Assembly: GCA_009993605.1 (NCBI GenBank)
Contig: JAACTB010000015.1
Coordinates: 62,001 to 126,000 of the forward strand
DNA from: Erythrobacter sp.
GTDB taxonomy: Bacteria; Pseudomonadota; Alphaproteobacteria; Sphingomonadales; Sphingomonadaceae
Direction: 5' to 3'
DNA length: 64,000 nucleotides
Of this stretch, positions 63,467 through 64,000 are shown piece by piece; position 1 is the first letter of the stretch; each line of letters starts with the position of its first letter. The translations under genes and the position numbers were made by a program. The notes under the pieces were generated by a model. The model was not told the DNA's origin. It worked only from the letters and a program-made list of their open reading frames with translations, and made no database searches.

Positions 63467-63483
63467 GGGCCTGTTATCGGCCC
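63467..63483 (+). terminator. Weak hairpin in the hflC-protease gap
   Basis: GGGCC and GGCCC flank a 7-base loop in the 228-bp gap before the protease gene. No T-run follows; the rest of this gap shows nothing else I can name. Confidence 0.25.
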
Positions 63484-63592
63484 AACCCGGCAAACGGCGG
63501 CTGCGGGGAAATATGAGCGGGGGACGGACATTTCGACCGTGCGGCGCGTTGTCGCATCGTTCGGTCACAGCCAGTTGAAGGAAGAAGAGGAC

Positions 63593-64000
63593 GTGAAGCC
63601 AGTGCGATATGCCTATGGATTGACCAGTGCCCTGCTTGTGGGCGGAGCCGCGATCTCTCTGGCGACCGGCTATCCTGCCGGTGCGCAGGTGGCGCAGAAC
63701 GACGACAGCCGGATGGCGAGCATGGTGCCGCGCGCCGGTGCGCCCGCCAGCTTCGCCGATCTGACCGCGCAGTTGCAGCCCGCCGTCGTCAACATCTCCA
63801 CCCGCCAGCGGGTCGAGGTGGCGAACAACAACCCCTTCGCGGGTACGCCGTTCGAGAACATGTTCAACCAGCGGCGGGGCAATCAGAACCAGCCGCAATA
63901 TCGCGAAGGCCAGTCGCTCGGTTCGGGCTTCATCATCTCGGCGGACGGCTATGTCGTGACGAACAACCACGTCGTCAGCCCGCGCGGGCGTGGCACGGTG
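63593..64000 (+). CDS. DegP/HtrA-type periplasmic serine protease, N-terminal part (cut by window end)
   Basis: 136 codons are present from GTG 63593 (AGGAAGAAGAGG upstream) to the window end. The signal peptide (YGLTSALLVGGAAISLATGYPAGAQ) is followed by ADLTAQLQPAVVNIST, an Asn/Gln-rich linker, and SLGSGFIISADGYVVTNNHVV with the catalytic His126. Serine, aspartate and PDZ domains lie beyond the window. It follows hflK-hflC, as is common in alphaproteobacteria. A TTG at 63575 is a less likely start. Confidence 0.88.
   Translation, partial: MKPVRYAYGLTSALLVGGAAISLATGYPAGAQVAQNDDSRMASMVPRAGAPASFADLTAQLQPAVVNISTRQRVEVANNNPFAGTPFENMFNQRRGNQNQPQYREGQSLGSGFIISADGYVVTNNHVVSPRGRGTV

Overview
The window reads as chromosomal DNA of a GC-rich alphaproteobacterium of the order Sphingomonadales, probably Erythrobacteraceae. 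That placement is an inference from gene content: a SDHAF4-like (DUF1674) protein, an NDUFA12-like complex I subunit, an HWE-kinase bacteriophytochrome with its heme oxygenase, a large carboxypeptidase-domain TonB-dependent receptor, and arsenosugar-type glycosyltransferases. Genes are tightly packed, with many 4-bp start/stop overlaps. I saw no insertion sequence, prophage or CRISPR array.

Region 1 (1-7165) is the most interesting part. It is a complete lasso-peptide gene cluster on the minus strand, in the order A-B1-B2-C-K-D. The 47-codon precursor gene (5589-5732) is too short for ordinary ORF lists. It matches the lasso leader motif exactly, predicts a Ser1-Asp9 ring, and ends in serine. 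An HprK-like kinase of the kind that phosphorylates the C-terminal Ser of lasso peptides lies inside the operon. A putative nucleotidyltransferase lies divergently next to the precursor. A hairpin with a T-run between A and B1 probably makes precursor mRNA more abundant than enzyme mRNA.

Region 2 (7221-23486) is an envelope and exopolysaccharide locus: pgm and galU (UDP-glucose supply), a glycosyltransferase, a GH16-type glycanase and a Wzy/O-antigen-ligase-like protein. A secreted S9 peptidase and a large HAD-domain protein follow. A minus-strand Kdo-type operon comes next: a KpsS-like protein, kdsD, a cytidylyltransferase fused to an RraA-like aldolase domain, and kdsA. A TylF-like methyltransferase closes the region.

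Region 3 (23536-32581) is mostly housekeeping: tRNA-Trp, aat, a DUF2155 lipoprotein, an NDUFA12-like subunit, a DUF192 protein, recX, a fatty acyl-AMP ligase, a DUF389 membrane protein, and a TelA/XpaC-like/PHA-system operon.

Region 4 (32772-44119) holds bphO-bphP (a red/far-red light sensor), a TonB plus a 1146-aa TonB-dependent receptor, a 2OG-Fe(II) oxygenase, a nucleoside transporter, a queuosine-precursor-type transporter and a DUF421 protein.

Region 5 (44175-50037) looks like an arsenosugar/organoarsenic cluster: a radical SAM enzyme, a flavoprotein disulfide reductase, an ArsM-like methyltransferase, an NAD-dependent epimerase, and the paired TIGR04283/TIGR04282-type transferases.

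Region 6 (50094-64000) contains tRNA-Lys, folK, a carbamoylputrescine-amidase-like hydrolase, a SIMPL protein, an exported methyltransferase-like protein, msrA, an RsmB-like rRNA methyltransferase and the SDHAF4-like gene. It continues with a P450 behind a 16-bp palindrome, hemH, an orphan molybdenum hydroxylase large subunit, mrp and hflK-hflC, and ends in the start of a DegP/HtrA protease cut by the window edge.
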